The translations under genes were made by a program, and so were the position numbers. The notes under the pieces were generated by a model, which was given only the letters and a program-made list of their open reading frames with translations, did no database searches and was not told the DNA's origin. Shown in pieces: positions 37,956-51,038 of a stretch of 64,000 bases of DNA. Position 1 is the stretch's first letter. The number at the start of each line of letters is the position of its first letter. The DNA comes from Laetiporus sulphureus 93-53. Lineage: Eukaryota > Basidiomycota > Agaricomycetes > Polyporales > Laetiporaceae. The DNA lies in assembly GCF_001632365.1 (NCBI RefSeq), contig NW_024468518.1, forward strand, positions 128,614-192,613, read 5' to 3'.

Positions 37956-40676
37956 GCGGTGCTACCTCTACGCCCATTTCCTTGAAAATGGTAATATCCA
38001 CATGAAATACTTCATTCTTCCGGAATATGGCGCAGAGAACATGTCCGAAATATCGTTCGATGCGCTGGAAGAAATAAACCACCAGGCTTGGACAGACGCG
38101 GGTGCGAATGCTCTCCCCAACCTCTTAGCTTGATGTTCCCTTTGTTTCTGCACGTTGGCGGTGGCGGCGGCGCGCTCATCTTCATTTGTGCCATTAGCAT
38201 AACACGGATTGACAAGTATCTTGATGTGCTGGGCTCAATAAGTGTGGTAGCGTGCCTCATTCTGTTATAATTGAGAATTCATCTAAGAAATGGAAGTGCA
38301 ACGGCTTTCGCCTCAAATGCAATCTTCAGTTGTGCCTCTCGTCGGGCGTTTCGGCCGGTTTGTGGATGATCTGAATGACCAGAAATGTCGAACGCAAGGC
38401 GACGTTCTCCGCCGCAATCTGCTTCAGACACTGCATGTGGCCCCCAGAAGCCGAGCTGTAATTGTCAAGAAGGTTGAAGCCGAGACTAGTGTCACACCAA
38501 GTTGGTGTCAGTACCAGATTTGGCAACAGCGCTGAGTCCATGGGAGCGGCACTCACCACCCGCGCTAGTAGTACGAGTAACAAGACTATTGATCCGACTC
38601 CGAGTGCCTGGCCGATACCCGCGCCGCGCAAATGACTGTATCATGCTCGAAACTGCGATTCCGGCATCAAGATGTTGCCATTCTGCCGTCGCAAATGGAC
38701 ATTTTGCCTCTGCAAGCATGCCGAAAGCCTGTATCCGAGGTGCCAATGAACTTTCTCGTTCCTGGGCACTCGTGCGTCAGATGGGAGATGATCGTAGAAG
38801 ACGGGTTCTCTTCTTCGGGAAAAGATCCGACACCACTGGTACCTTTCGCGGCAGCATTTCAGCGTCACTGGCAGGACGTGAACGCTATGGTCTTCTTCCA
38901 TCAGAGCAGTATTTATATCGCCTGTCGTTGCTCCCTCAAGAAACTTAGGCAATTTAAGAGGCCTGCCTAGGGGAGACAACCAGAGCAGGTCCCTTAGGCA
39001 GAGCAGAATGTGCTGGTCAAGAGAGCACTGCATGGTGATGGTGACAGATGCACTGGCTGTGCCGTCTGCTGCCCGCAGATCTGCTCTAACAGAAGGCTGA
39101 TCTGATCTCGCCACACTTTCTGACAACATCGTTCCAGACCTCCCTCAATTGTCATACATTGCGGGCACGCTCACTGGCAATCCGTCAATATGTGTCTTTG
39201 ACGGCCTCGCGAAGTTCGGACTGTGCCCAATCGTGTCGTCTAGCCACGGGCTGTAGGTGCACACAGCATCGAACCTATCCCGCTGGCGTCCAAAAAAGCA
39301 TCCGGCACCTTGAACTACACCGCGTTCTGTGCATCTGTCGCAGCGCTCGCTCTGCACGAAGCCGTGCATCTTGCATGGGCACGGAGGAGCTTCTGGGCAC
39401 TCAGGGCTCGTTCAAGCCGGCCATCCACGACGTCGCGCGCCCGACCCCGGGACAGGTCGAGTATACTACGAACTTAGGTCCCTCGTTGAGGGAACACAGC
39501 TAGTTATGACAAAGGAGGAGGAGGAGGGGAACATAACAAGGATAATGGCAGAGTCGAGGCTACTCTTCCCTCCCTGGAACTGTGGCCCAGTTCTTCGGGT
39601 CCCAGATTCAGGACATCCTTTGTGCTCTCGATACTATCACCCTCGAGTGCAACACTAGCGAGCATTACATTTTCAGAGCACTTCTTACGGTTGTTTCACG
39701 ATTGATTTTTTGGAGGTTCGATCACAAATCGACCCCAGCCTACTGCATCCTTTTGGGAGGAGGTTCGGTCCAAAATACCCCAACCAAAGTCGCATCCGCG
39801 CGCACCTCCGCAATCTCCGACTTCTGCATTGCGCATGACGTGCTCAGCGAGTTCCGCAACCGTGAGTAATGGAGCGGAGCGCAGAGCTGTTCGCGTGTTC
39901 TTGGGAAAGACGCGCGCAGTGTACGGCCGCGTGCATGCGCTTGGACGACTTTGCCTCAGGCCCTGCGTCGCTGACACCAGGAAATTTTGACTTGTTCTCG
40001 CCTGTTTTGGCTTGTACAAGCCAATAGGCGCACGACATGAAGCTCTCAAGCTGGAGAAAAGTTCAAAAAGATAGATCACTGAGACTTTCTCGGACTTATT
40101 GTGTTTCTTGGTGACGGCAAGCGAATAATAGAAGCATCATGAGCCGTTGAGTTTCCTGATGCGACTCGACGGACAAGAACATCTACTACTGATTGTGGCA
40201 CGAGGTATGTGCATCCTTCGTCCTTATCATAGTTACGTCGGTCCAATATTGACTGATGCTCTCAGTTTGGCCATTTGATGGCAAGCTACAGAGTATTGTT
40301 GTCATCCTCTTCGCCTAAAAGGAGGAAGACCTGTAGATGTCGGTACTTACGATTGCAATGGATCAATAGGAGCTGTGCAGCGAGATTCGAAAGAGGACAA
40401 TGCAGATCCAGTTCATAGTCTCACGGAATGTGCGAATGGACCGGTATCGCCTCACAATAGCTGTCAGTAGTTGCAAGGTCAGGGCAAGTCATCATTTCGA
40501 GGCATGTCAACGAGGGCAGGCAGCATGACATATTTTGTTTGACCACAACTTCATCATAACGGTGCAGTCGGGCACATCCCCACACAGCTTTCACACCGAT
40601 TGCGCTAACGTAGAGGAACGCAGCTACAGCTGATGAGAGCTGCAGCGGGAGCAATCTCATTACTAACTCAGCGAGC
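37956..40676. other. 2.7-kb stretch with no supported gene
   Basis: Frames at 38326-38631 (minus, one hydrophobic segment LGVGSIVLLLVLLARVV) and 39159-39658 (plus, with an MDR-like start [19 protein letters not shown] at about 39400) hint at relics but cannot be joined into a gene. Confidence 0.45.
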
Positions 40677-43600
40677 CTACAGATACAAAGAGGAACAGAA
40701 GATAACAGAATTGGGCCGCTCCAGCATCTCCGATGCTTTCCCAAACTTCTCCTCGAGTTCAAGGTTGCCGATGGCTTTGGCTGCTTGGCTCATTTGCCGG
40801 ATCAGCTCCTGTAGGCGTCGGAACACGCGGATGATGTTACCCTCGAATTGGTCGGTGAGCTAACAGAGTTGTTCAGAACAAAAATTGCAATTTTCACGTC
40901 CAACGCACCTTGCAAATCTCCGCAAAAGAAGCACCACGGCACCATTGTACCACCGCATCCATGAGCTCTACCTTGAAGGACTGTACATATTCGTCTTCAA
41001 CCATGGTAAGCTTGGATTCGATAGATACTTTTGCGATACGTCGCGCAATCTCCTGCATGACACGAAGCGGCTGTGCCAACTCCTGTCCGAGCTTCGTGAC
41101 CTGTTCGCTCTAGGTGATAACGGTGTAAGTACTGGAGCGGATTGTCGAGGGTGGTCATCGTACCTTTTCCGTAAACACAAAACAACTCAACAAACCGGCA
41201 CATTGCTCCGGAGATAAAGTGTTGAAAACGCCATTGAAAATGAGCTCTGTAAGTAGTATTTCATCGCCGGTGCTGATTTCGCATGCAACACGACCCTTCG
41301 TGTCAACAGTGTCGGATGACGTAATGAATCCAAGACGACGCAGCACGCGTTTGCGACTCTTCAGTTCTTCCATCTGTACAACGTCCCTTGTGGCTTGTAT
41401 ATTCTTCTTCAGCTCGCGAATGCGCTCTTGGCATTGCACCTTCCCGGCATAGAGAGTGTACAAGTCTGGAAGACGGCTATCACCGTGAAGCTTGCTAGAG
41501 TATAATCTGCCCTCCATGGCATGAATTTTCTAGTGACAGCAATGAGCTTCGTCTCCGCCTTAGCTAAGAGCTGGAATGTCCCACCTTCACTAGAATCTTA
41601 AACTTCTCGTCGGTAATTTGCATGTCGCCAATCGGATCAAGAAGAGGAATCCCATCGGGGAATCTTCGGTGAACCTCCTGAATGCTCTTGTAGACAGATT
41701 CTCGGGCTTGTAACGACCTTAAGTCCTTCGGCAGATAGATACGCAATCTGCTGATAGAGTCCAACGTGGAGAGCAACACTGGCACCACCAATGGCACACC
41801 ACAACGACCAGGGCGTGTAGGTCGAACGCGGCTGGAAATGGACAGCGCCGTGCGATCCTTTGATACCTCTGACCCGTCATCACAAGTAAGAAGAACATCG
41901 ACGATGTATTGTTCGTGAGCAGGCAGTTCCTCGAAGGTGCGTCCCGATTGGTTCTGCGGCAGTGAGATATGAGAACGTGTTACAAAAAGGTGATGGGAAG
42001 GAAATGGCCCCACCGTTCGCTTCTGATAGTTGATGACGACTCCCCAATCAAAATCGTCTTGCTTATGCTTGACCTTCACCAGTCGTCCTGGCTGGAGGAA
42101 AGGTATGCTATAAGTGGGATGCGTGATCACAGCTCTGAAATCAGCAGCCAGCTGGTCCAATTGCTGCCTGTACTCATAGTACTCTGCCACTAGCGGCTCG
42201 TCCAGTATGGTCATCGTGTCCTTCCGATCGTATTCCTTCTGTAGCTCTGTTGCAACGTTAGAATACCACTTTAATCCACTAGGGTATCCATACCTTCTTC
42301 CAGAATCGGTACCCGAGCACAGCTCTGAAACTGTAAAAAGCTTCGGTCCAGCATGTACTCCGGACTGATACCCTCCACCTTCATCAGGTTCAAAATCATA
42401 TTATACCCAAGATGAAAGGCAGAATCCAAGCGATCTGCTTGACCTTTGATCATGTTTTTGGTATCCGCGGGCTCGAGCTTCTCGTCGCACATCAAGATGA
42501 CGATACCACGATCGTCCAGTCCTCGACGACCAGCGCGTCCCGACATTTGTATGTATTCGCCAGATGAGATGTTACGGAATTCATGCCCATCAAACTTGCG
42601 TACAGCCGTGAAGACGACAGTCTTGGCGGGCATGTTGAGGCCTATGGAGAACGTTTCCGTTGCAAAGAGAACTTTGATCAGGCCGTCTTGGAAAAGCAAC
42701 TCCACGACCTCCTTCAGAATCGGAAGAAGTCCTCCGTGGTGGATTCCAATGCCACGACGAAGCAGTGGGAGGATGTTTGTGATCTGCGGCAATGCACGAT
42801 CATCTGTAGACAGGACATCAACAGCATTTGCGAAAACGGTGGCCACACTTTCCTGCTCTTTGGTATTGTTCAGGTCGAATTTCGACATCGTGAGTGCGAG
42901 CCCCTCGCATTCTCGCTTGCTGAAGGCAAAGACGATGACAGGATCGTAATGCTTGGTCATGATCGTTTGCACAATCTTCTGTGTATCTGTGGGCTCTGAA
43001 TCTGCGTCAGACAGCAAGACATAATGTATGCACGTGCTTCTCACCCCTTTTCTCGCTCCCTTTCCGAGACTTCCCTTTCCGAGACTTTCCGCCTCTAGGA
43101 TCAGCAGGATCCTCGCCCTGCCGTTGCTGTATCATCCCCATGGCGGTATTGAAATTATCTTCTCGAAACTCTCCCTTCTCGTTCACCACAAGGTAGATTC
43201 CTTTACCACCGGAGGGGAAGAGGTAGTGCTGAAGAGGAGTGGGACGGAAATCTGTGTATACAACGTGGCATGGCTGATCGTGCGACTTGCAGATCCATTC
43301 TGCGAACTGCATAGCGTTTGGAATGGTCGCTGAGAGGAAAACGTAGCGCACGTTATCTGGGAGAAGGATGATAGTCTCCTCCCAAACGACGCCACGCTCC
43401 TTATCGCGCATGTAATGTATCTCGTCGAATATGACCCAAGCAACCTCGCGCATTATCTCGGAGCCCCGATACAGCATGGATCGTAGGATCTGCCAAGCGG
43501 TTAGCATGAGGGTCTCACTAAGGAGTTGTCACTATACCTCAGTCGTCATAACGAGACATGAAGCAGATGGATTTATGGTAATATCGCCAGTCATCAAGCC

Positions 43601-44357
43601 TACATCTCCGAACTCGGCTTGTAGATCTCGATACTTCTGATTGCTCAATGCCTACAAAATCACGTTAAAATCGCAAAGGCGAACGAAGTGCTTAGCCAGT
43701 TGACCTTTATTGGACTAGTATAAATGACCCTTTGCTTATTCTGGAGACACTGGGCGATAGCGTACTCAGCGACCACCGTCTTGCCAGCACTAGTATGTGC
43801 AGAAACGAGGACGCTCTCGTTACGCTCGATGGCCGACACCGATACTTGCTGAAATGGATCCAAGGTGAACTTGTATTCCCGAGCCGGTTTGATAGGGGGT
43901 ACGTGTTCGGCAATAGGGATGTATGAATATCCTGGAGGAACCGCGACTTGATGGCGGACCTAATCGCATACCAATATTAGTTCTGATATGGGAAATGTGA
44001 GGAGAAGACGAGCACCTGATGGCGGATCTGAATCCATGAGCCCTCATCAACTGCCCCTTGGAAACCTCCACTGGCGGTGACATCTTGCTTCGCTTCTATC
44101 TCAACTTCATCTAGCACAATTGGATTCGGTGAAGCCTGGCGCAGCTTTTTCTGAGAAGAACCGCTCGCAGGAATGTCGGATATTGAAGATACGTTCACAT
44201 TAATTGGCAACGGGGAGGAAGGAGGTGGAGAGCTCGCCTTGCGCTTGCGCGCATTCTCTGATGGACCAGTCGTGGCCTCCATGTCGGCCATATACTGACC
44301 AGAAACAGGTTCTGTCGCAGAAGGCTGCAAAAAAGAGAACAAATCGTCCGAGTCCAT
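40677..44357 (-). CDS. MTR4: MTR4/DOB1, DExH-box RNA helicase of the nuclear exosome
   Basis: Unwinds RNA and feeds it to the nuclear exosome, alone or in TRAMP; needed for rRNA processing and RNA surveillance. Chosen start [10 protein letters not shown] at 44357 matches fungal MTR4. A disordered N-terminus leads to [31 protein letters not shown], motif I AHTSAGKT, motif Ia YTSPIKALSNQKY, motif [10 protein letters not shown], motif [55 protein letters not shown] and motif [12 protein letters not shown]. The arch/KOW insertion ([18 protein letters not shown]) and the C-terminal DSHCT domain follow ([13 protein letters not shown] ... [19 protein letters not shown]), ending SSLYL-stop at 40677. 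About ten introns of 45-70 nt interrupt it, e.g. GTATAG...GGCAG near 43500. No decay seen. Confidence 0.93.
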
Positions 44358-45187
44358 GTTTGCGGGCAGATTATAGCCCAAGATGAGGCGCAAGTATGAA
44401 CGAACACTCTTGTGCCGCCTCTTTTGTCGAACCACCTCACAGTCACGTGGTGGTCCCTCACCTCATCATTCGTTGATGCTTACCAAGCGCGCAAAAATCG
44501 GATTTACCTTGCGACTGCAAGGTTTCTCCCAGGTCAGGGTCAGAATCACATCGGGAGTTTTGTCATTTGATCCGCGACAAATGTAGTGACAGAATTTGAA
44601 TAAACATATGAAATGTTCTACGATAATATCTCTAGGAGGACATCTCAGCTGTTTCCTAGATAGGACTTGATAGAACAGTTCTTATCTTATTAACTCTTCT
44701 GATTTGGCTGACAGTTCAACAGCTCAGCTAAGTTGGCAGCAGAAACAATATCACAAAAGGCAAACCGACTAAGAATAGAAATGGTATCCTCGGTAAAATC
44801 AGTGATAAAATCTGAATTGTTGTCTTGGGTTAAGGTTCGAACTGTCCACCGAGAGAAAAACTACGGGAACTGCAGTGATGTTTACTCGAATGTTTGCTGG
44901 AACTAAATCTCAAATGTTGTTCAATTTTCCGCTCATCGGCCGATTTTGCGACCACTCAAAAGTCGGTCATCGGCCGCTCAGTGGTATGCCGACTGATCGC
45001 AGAGCGTGCGATCATTCCACCGCTCAACCCAAAGATGGCTAAGGCGTGGCCGATCTTCGTAGCTGTCACGGGCGTGGGATTGTCGATAATCATGATGCTA
45101 GAGAGATTATTACTCGTATGCATAGACAAAAATGAAATGTTACATTGCATGCAAAGAAGTCCGATTCTAATCCACAGTGCATGACTA
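44358..45187. other. MTR4 upstream region
   Basis: 830 bp upstream of MTR4 and left of the transposon island. No gene seen. Short direct repeats of CATCGGCCG occur at about 44935 and 44970. Confidence 0.45.
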
Positions 45188-45601
45188 CTAACAACACAAA
45201 GAGCTCATTTGCTGCACGGTCCTTCCTGCAGTAATATTGCAAGCACAATCCATCGCGTGAGTGACACGGCACTGCAATCTGCCGCTTGGACGAGATTGCC
45301 ACTCCAGCGGGATGTCCTTTTCGGGGCAGAAGCGAAGATAGCGGAAAATTGTGCCTACGAGCTGCTTAGAAACTGGGTAAAAGGCTAGCTCCAGATAGTG
45401 CTTTAGCCTCCACATGCATTGCCGCCATGTGGACGAGCTCAAGGGATCGTGCTGTTGAGGTGGTACACCATGGACAGGAAATGAGGTACACGTTGGTGAT
45501 GAGTACAGCTGGCCCTCAAAGATGAAGACTGAAAGCGGCATGATCTGTATGAAAAATGAGTGACATCTATTGTAGATGGGTCGGTGTACACACGTGTACA
45601 C
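45188..45601 (-). CDS. Hypothetical ORF at the left edge of the transposon island
   Basis: 137-aa frame (PLSVFIFEGQLYSSPTCTSF, WRLKHYLELAFYPVSKQLVG, IFRYLRFCPEKDIPLEWQS). No family recognised. Its start codon sits just left of the first repeat block (45632), the same arrangement as the larger island genes, which is the main reason to list it. Confidence 0.3.
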   Translation of the reverse strand: MYTCVHRPIYNRCHSFFIQIMPLSVFIFEGQLYSSPTCTSFPVHGVPPQQHDPLSSSTWRQCMWRLKHYLELAFYPVSKQLVGTIFRYLRFCPEKDIPLEWQSRPSGRLQCRVTHAMDCACNITAGRTVQQMSSLCC

Positions 45602-45631
45602 TGGCTACTGTCCGGTATAATGCCTTTGACT

Positions 45632-46060
45632 GTTAACACCGATATACAGGAGACTGAAGGACGTGCAGTTATGCCACAGCAGTCAACACCGATGCGATCG
45701 CGATGAAGTAGAGGTAATGCATCACACTGGTCAACACCGATGTGATCGTGAGCCAGGGGAAAGCGTGAACGGACAGCAGGACGGGATGCGATGCGATGAG
45801 CGTTGACATTTTGAATGTAAGAGCTGCATTTTCCATGGGGAGCACCTAAGCATGTTAGCTATATATAGTTCCATCAGAGTCAGCTGAGATATACATATAT
45901 ACTGTTTTTCATCTAATCGCGTCAGTGTTGACCAACGTGATTGTGCCTAAGCTTGTCCCCTCTAATCATGCTGGTGTTGACTGCTAGGACTGTTCGATGG
46001 ATCTCCCACGAAGACTGACGCGTCCATGTCTCAACGTTATTGACCGCTGAGATAGCTATG
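45632..46060. repeat. Repeat hub 1 (CGGTGTTGAC motifs, inverted pair)
   Basis: Three minus-sense copies of the motif (GTTAACACCGAT 45632, GTCAACACCGATGCGATCG 45682, GTCAACACCGATGTGATCG 45730) are followed by two plus-sense copies (TCTAATCGCGTCAGTGTTGA 45912, TCTAATCATGCTGGTGTTGA 45961), with a TATATATAG between them at about 45863. The last 39 nt (46022-46060) recur inverted at 63956-63994. Confidence 0.75.
46022..46060. repeat. 39-bp inverted repeat, left copy
   Basis: Reverse complement of 63956-63994 with 37 of 39 bases identical; pairs the two ends of an 18-kb segment. Confidence 0.8.
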
Positions 46061-46449
46061 TTGGACGGTTTTGCTCAAAGCAGAAGTTCTCCATGGCATG
46101 CAAAGTCATGGACACTAATCGGTGAGTTCACATTCTTTGCTCACATCTGCGATTCAATATTCGGTGTCCTCGTTGCTTCAGCTCACACAAAGCAACAGAC
46201 GTGGCCATCTGTTGTGCCGGCAGCAATGCGATGACTTTCTTTCAGAATTGTTGTGGCAAGGGTGATAATTTTGCTTTCACAGTCGAAGCGTTGATGAAGG
46301 CAACATGCGAGAGCAGTGAGGAGGCAGAGAATCTTCGTCTCCTGAGCAGCATCATCAGTGAGTCGCGAAGAGACAGCAGGAGAGAATCATGTACGGTTCA
46401 TGGCACTAGTTCCAATGGGTATAGATCAAAATGAAACCACATCAAAAGG

Positions 46450-49400
46450 TTACATCTTGGACAGATGTGAGTGAGTGGCCCAAGTAGGAAGATGGGCAAT
46501 ATCTACCTCATTTAGTTCTAATACAACGACATAATCCTTGGAAATAGCATATTCAGCGAACTGTGAGAGCACCCACTGAACCTTCACCTCATCTAGTGTT
46601 TGGGACCTCTCCATCGACCACGTTCAGACAGGAAAGTCGGACCATCGAGTGAAAGGATCTGGGCTGTTCAACACTGCTGGGAGGTATCGACGAACAGCGA
46701 AGCGAGGATGTCCATCTATGATATAGATGTGTTCAATAGAGCTGCAATTGCAGGAGATAAACAGTTGCCATGTGGATAGAATATAACCAGACTATTGACA
46801 ATGTGCGTGCGTGCTCAAGCAAAGATGATATGATTGACATGAAGGTGAGCCTGCAGAGAGACTCGCAGGAGACCAATAAGTGTTTTGAGATCCTCAGGAG
46901 TCTTTGTCATAGGAAGTTCCTTCACTGCTTCCTCATCGGCAGCGATAATCTCGTGGATATGAGCTCCATCGCTGGGCATTTCTCCATACAGCTTTTCGAA
47001 AAGTATCTTGCACCATCGAACACTGTCTGGAGCATCAGGTCGAGAGAGCCATCACCTTAGATTCACTTCATGCAAGAATGCACTATGAATAGTTCCCTCA
47101 AGCTCACCTTTTTATACAATTCAATATGCAACAGTGAGAAGAGAGAAAAATGCGCACCAAATTTGTGGTTTGTTGGTAGACGTTGCAGTTAACCGATCAG
47201 CCTTTCAAAGGGAAAACACCACCAGGAATGAACCGGGCCAAAAAGCTTGAGAAAATCAGAAATGTGAAAGGCCATATGATGGATAGATTCGTGTTCTAGG
47301 TTCGAAAACAGAGTGGATAACTGGCTGATGTAGTTCTGCATGTATTGTTGGTAGCATTGGATGCGACTCAGAGTGGTTGCATGTTTGCATGTGAGTAGTA
47401 CCACACAAATGAGCTGCATAGTGTGGTCCAAGATCTGACTCAATGCAGATGTGTTGTCATCAGAAGCACACGATGAGCCTAGATCAAAAAGAAGGATGAA
47501 GGTGATAGGAAGGTGGATGGTAAACATGGTACGCCACTCATCCGCTTTAGGCGTATCAGCTGTGGCAGCACCAAAGTTATATGACACAGAGCCAACTCAG
47601 AACAGAGTTTCTGCATGTTGGATGATGTGGCAGAGGTGGTCAAGCACTGCGGGCATCGTGATCTTGATGGTATCAATACTGCTGAATTTTCTTGGGTGTC
47701 GTAGATGCTTAATTGTATTACATCAGAGAAACAACACCACCACAATTTGACTAATGACTGACCCATTGAACCAATGCACATGCAATATCAACCTTAGTCA
47801 CTCAGCCACGACTTCTGGAGGGTATGGCCACACCGTGTACATCTTCTAGTACATAGGTGAGAGGACGGCATAAGCAATTGACAAGGTACATAGCTCTGCA
47901 GACCAGAAGGGGAACGAATGCTGGGTTTGATGACCTCGCCATCATCATGGAGCTCCGAAGTGAGTGCTCTGTGAATACGATTGAGATCTTTCAACTCCTT
48001 CTGACTCCACTGGTCGGAGGCTGCCAGTCCGTCCTCCTCGACAGCACGGTCCACCTCAGCCAAACTGTCAGCAGCAATCGCAATGGTCGGTGCCTCTTCA
48101 GCATTCGTGAGCGGCTCATCATCAAAAATGTTGGGGCGACTGAAAGTCCAAGTGAAAGCAGGTGGTCTTGCAGGTTTGGCATGAGCAGCAGTATCGGTGA
48201 GCTCGAGAGCGTGTAGACAGTGAAACTTGATGGTGCCTTCAAGCAGGCAGTGCATACTGTCAACGACGAGCTGTCGACAAGGATTTCAGTATGGTAATCT
48301 CCAGAGTGGAGACCATCGAATACCATGCTTTGCGAAGATGGTGTCCTGCTCAGCAATGGTCTTTGCATCCCGTCATGCCTTGGCCGCTGACCGCATGACA
48401 TCCACATCGTGGATGTGTCACTCCGTATAATCAAAACATCCACACAAGCTCCGCCAATTCTTGACTATGTTTCCCCGATTGTCCCGCACTTTCCAGCAGT
48501 CACACACGGAGCAGAAGATCTTGGAGATGGATGAAGCGAGCTGAGAGGTTTTGCGAGCTGATGGGAGATCACATACAACAATAGCTATTGCACATTTTAC
48601 CAGCAGTCCTTCTGGGTGCAGCACGGTCCAAGTAAGTCGTAGCCTGATATACCACGCGATGAGCATGTCATCAATGACAGGATTAGTGTAGTGGTTCAGC
48701 TCCACGAGTGAAGGCTCAGTAGGACTGGGGATAATGCCCATGAGATACATATTCTTGGCCTTGTAACGTATCTCGATGGGTAGATTGAGACACGCTAGGA
48801 CAATGATATCAACCATTGTACTTGGACCACAGACTTTCATACCCTCAGCAGCAAAGAAATCAATGCACATCGTGAAGACTAGCCGTGCCTCCCCCTCAAT
48901 GGAGCTGACAAAGCGCTTCTCATCTGGACCGTGGAACCCTCGAAGGAACTCGCCATGGAAGGGAGTTTTCATGACCAGTGGGGCAGGTCCATCTAAATCA
49001 GCACAGGATTTCTCGATGTGCTTCTCGAGATCTCGTCAAGAGAAAATGCCAGAAAGATAGTCATTAAATCTGTGATGGGTGAAGGCCTTCAACGGAGACC
49101 CATTCTGGTCGAGAAGACGAGCACTGCAGTGAGACTGCAGTGTTGGCTGATTCATACATGTCAAGGGGTAGGATGCAGGGCCATCTTCATGATCGTAATG
49201 TGCATGGCACTTCGGACATACTGCACGGACAGTGGTCTCACCATCCATCTGAAACTTGGATGTGATTGTGTTGACTGTAGAAGGCATTTGACCTAAGGTT
49301 TGTCAAGGTAACGGGACATCTGTATCATTCACTCATTGGCAAATCATCCAGAGTATGATGTTGAGGATCCCCAATGCTAAATCACTGCCACACCGACTGA

Positions 49401-50299
49401 GCCCGAGGATGACTTTGCAAATATATGTGAGCAAAAAGCAAACCTGCGTGAGCTCTGAATAGCGATCTATTGGGTGCTCAAAATGATGACCTGGAAATAA
49501 TGATATCAGCAAATGCCAGATAGTATGTCAGACAGACAAGCTCACTTGTGTCAACTACCCTCAGTTCTGCCGGCAAGCCGACGACCTTGCTCCATCTTGT
49601 AACAACCTCTTGTAGCTGAGCCAACCGAGTTGATAGTTCCTGACGGATCACCAGCACGCGACCATCCTGATGGTCGAGAAACTTGAGGGACTGGCTTGCC
49701 GTTTAGAGAGATGTGTGGAGCTCATAGTATGGCTTCAACGTGGGTGAAAGTTTGGCTTTCTCCTCATAAACAGCAATATCACGACGAATGAGAGTGGCGG
49801 AGGGTAGTTGCTGCTGAACTGCAAACTCTGCAGCATTCCGATGTCTGGGTGGCAGATTTTTGGGATCTCTATCTGAAGCTGGCGAAGGTCCCTGAGGTTG
49901 AGGCACACACGAGGAAGGGTGGGCATGGGCAGCACTGCATGAAGATGAGGTAGGAAGGGAGCTTACAGAATGGAATGATGTCATCCTTTGGAAAGTGTCA
50001 AGAAGGGCATTCGCTAGGGAGGCATCTATAGTCTCTTCGAGAACAGGCTGCGTCGCTTGGAACTGGTTTCATGTCATCCACAGCTTACTGGGTTGTGCAT
50101 CCATATGAGGGCCTTCATCAGCGATGGTCATCGTCATGATGCGATAAGCAAGGTCGTCAGTGGTATCAGCCGCTTCATTGGAAACATCATCAGTGGTGTT
50201 CACGTGAATGCGGACTGCATTGTCAAAGACAGCAGTTGTGTAAATAGCAGATGAGTACTGCTGTTGCCAACGAGAAAGCGCAGAAGGATGGGTGGGCAT
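46450..50299 (-). pseudogene. TNP2-type CACTA transposase, decayed
   Basis: Cut-and-paste transposase of the CACTA (CMC/EnSpm) type common in mushrooms. Exon 1 starts at 50299 (MPTHPSALSRWQQQYSSAIY); then a Pro/Ser region, SLKFLDHQDGRVLVIRQELS, HHFEHPIDRYSELTQ, a hydrophobic block, CPKCHAHYDHEDGPASYPLT (zinc-type Cys pairs), GEFLRGFHGPDEKRF, FFAAEGMKVCGPSTM, LACLNLPIEIRYKAKNMYLM, GIIPSPTEPSLVELNHYTNP, CSVCDCW, RWSPLWRLPYWNPCRQLVVD, SMHCLLEGT, then MSYNFGAATADTPKADEWRT and GPVHSWWCFPFERLIG, ending at about 46450. The transposase_21 blocks are in order. Stops at 49703-49705, 47189-47191 and 47052-47054, and a frame slip near 46760, break it. Confidence 0.85.
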
Positions 50300-50329
50300 G
50301 AACAGGGCTACAGGTAGATGTCAAGCAAT

Positions 50330-50640
50330 GATAGATGAGAGACTGCTCGCAACGGTTAACACTGTCAGGATGCGTTGCTAAATGAGGGTCATCAGGGCAG
50401 AGATAGAGGCCTCAGTGGGTCGCCGGGGCAGAGATAGATGCTAGAGACTGCTCGCAATGGTCAACACCGTTGGGATGCATTGCTGAATGAGGGTCGTCGG
50501 GGCAGAGATAGATGCTGGAGACTGCTCGCAATGGTCAACACCGTTGGGATGCATTGCTGAATGAGGGTCGTCGGGGCAGAGATAGATGCTGGAGACTGCT
50601 CCTGACGGTCAACACTGTCGAGATGCATTGCTATGAGGGT
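50330..50640. repeat. 74-bp tandem repeat array (repeat hub 2, left part)
   Basis: Copies of GAGATAGATGC begin at 50431, 50505 and 50579, an exact 74-bp period; a diverged unit precedes them. Each unit contains GGTCAACACCGTTGGGATGC, the minus-sense hub motif. The array lies directly upstream of the transposase start (50299). A plus-sense motif (TTGCATCGGTGTTGACTG, about 50810) closes the hub. Confidence 0.85.
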
Positions 50641-51038
50641 CTTTCGGAGAGAATCGTCTGGACAATGGGAGATGGATTTGGCATACCTAATTTGGAGACA
50701 ATTGAGATTGGTGGGAGATCTAGATCTATATAGATGCTTCTTTCAGATTGACTTAAGTGCCAGGCCTCTTAGATTGACTCGAGCACCCATTGCAGAGACT
50801 CTTTCTCTAATTGCATCGGTGTTGACTGACACGATTGCCTGCTTTCACACCTCTCAGGCTTCGCTGGAGAGAACAGACGGCGACTGCAGTCCATCCAACA
50901 GAAATAAGTGCGAGCTCACATTGATGACTGAAGTAGACCAAAGTACAATACAATACAGTCAAAAACGCACACATGATGTCCGACATGGTGATACTAGCTA
51001 AAAGTCCAGCGCAGATACAGCACAGAAGCATGACTGAA

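Noticed and set aside
38326..38631. Minus ORF with a hydrophobic segment
   Set aside because: No start context, no partner exons, no family; a chance frame in GC-rich DNA is as likely.
39159..39870. Overlapping plus frames with an MDR-like start peptide
   Set aside because: Only one short block resembles a dehydrogenase N-terminus; frames cannot be connected.
44830..44850. GGTTCGAAC as a tRNA B box
   Set aside because: No A box at the right distance and no cloverleaf on either strand. I found no convincing tRNA or rRNA gene in the window.
50330..50640. Regular repeats as a CRISPR array
   Set aside because: Units are contiguous 74-bp tandem copies without variable spacers, in a eukaryotic genome.
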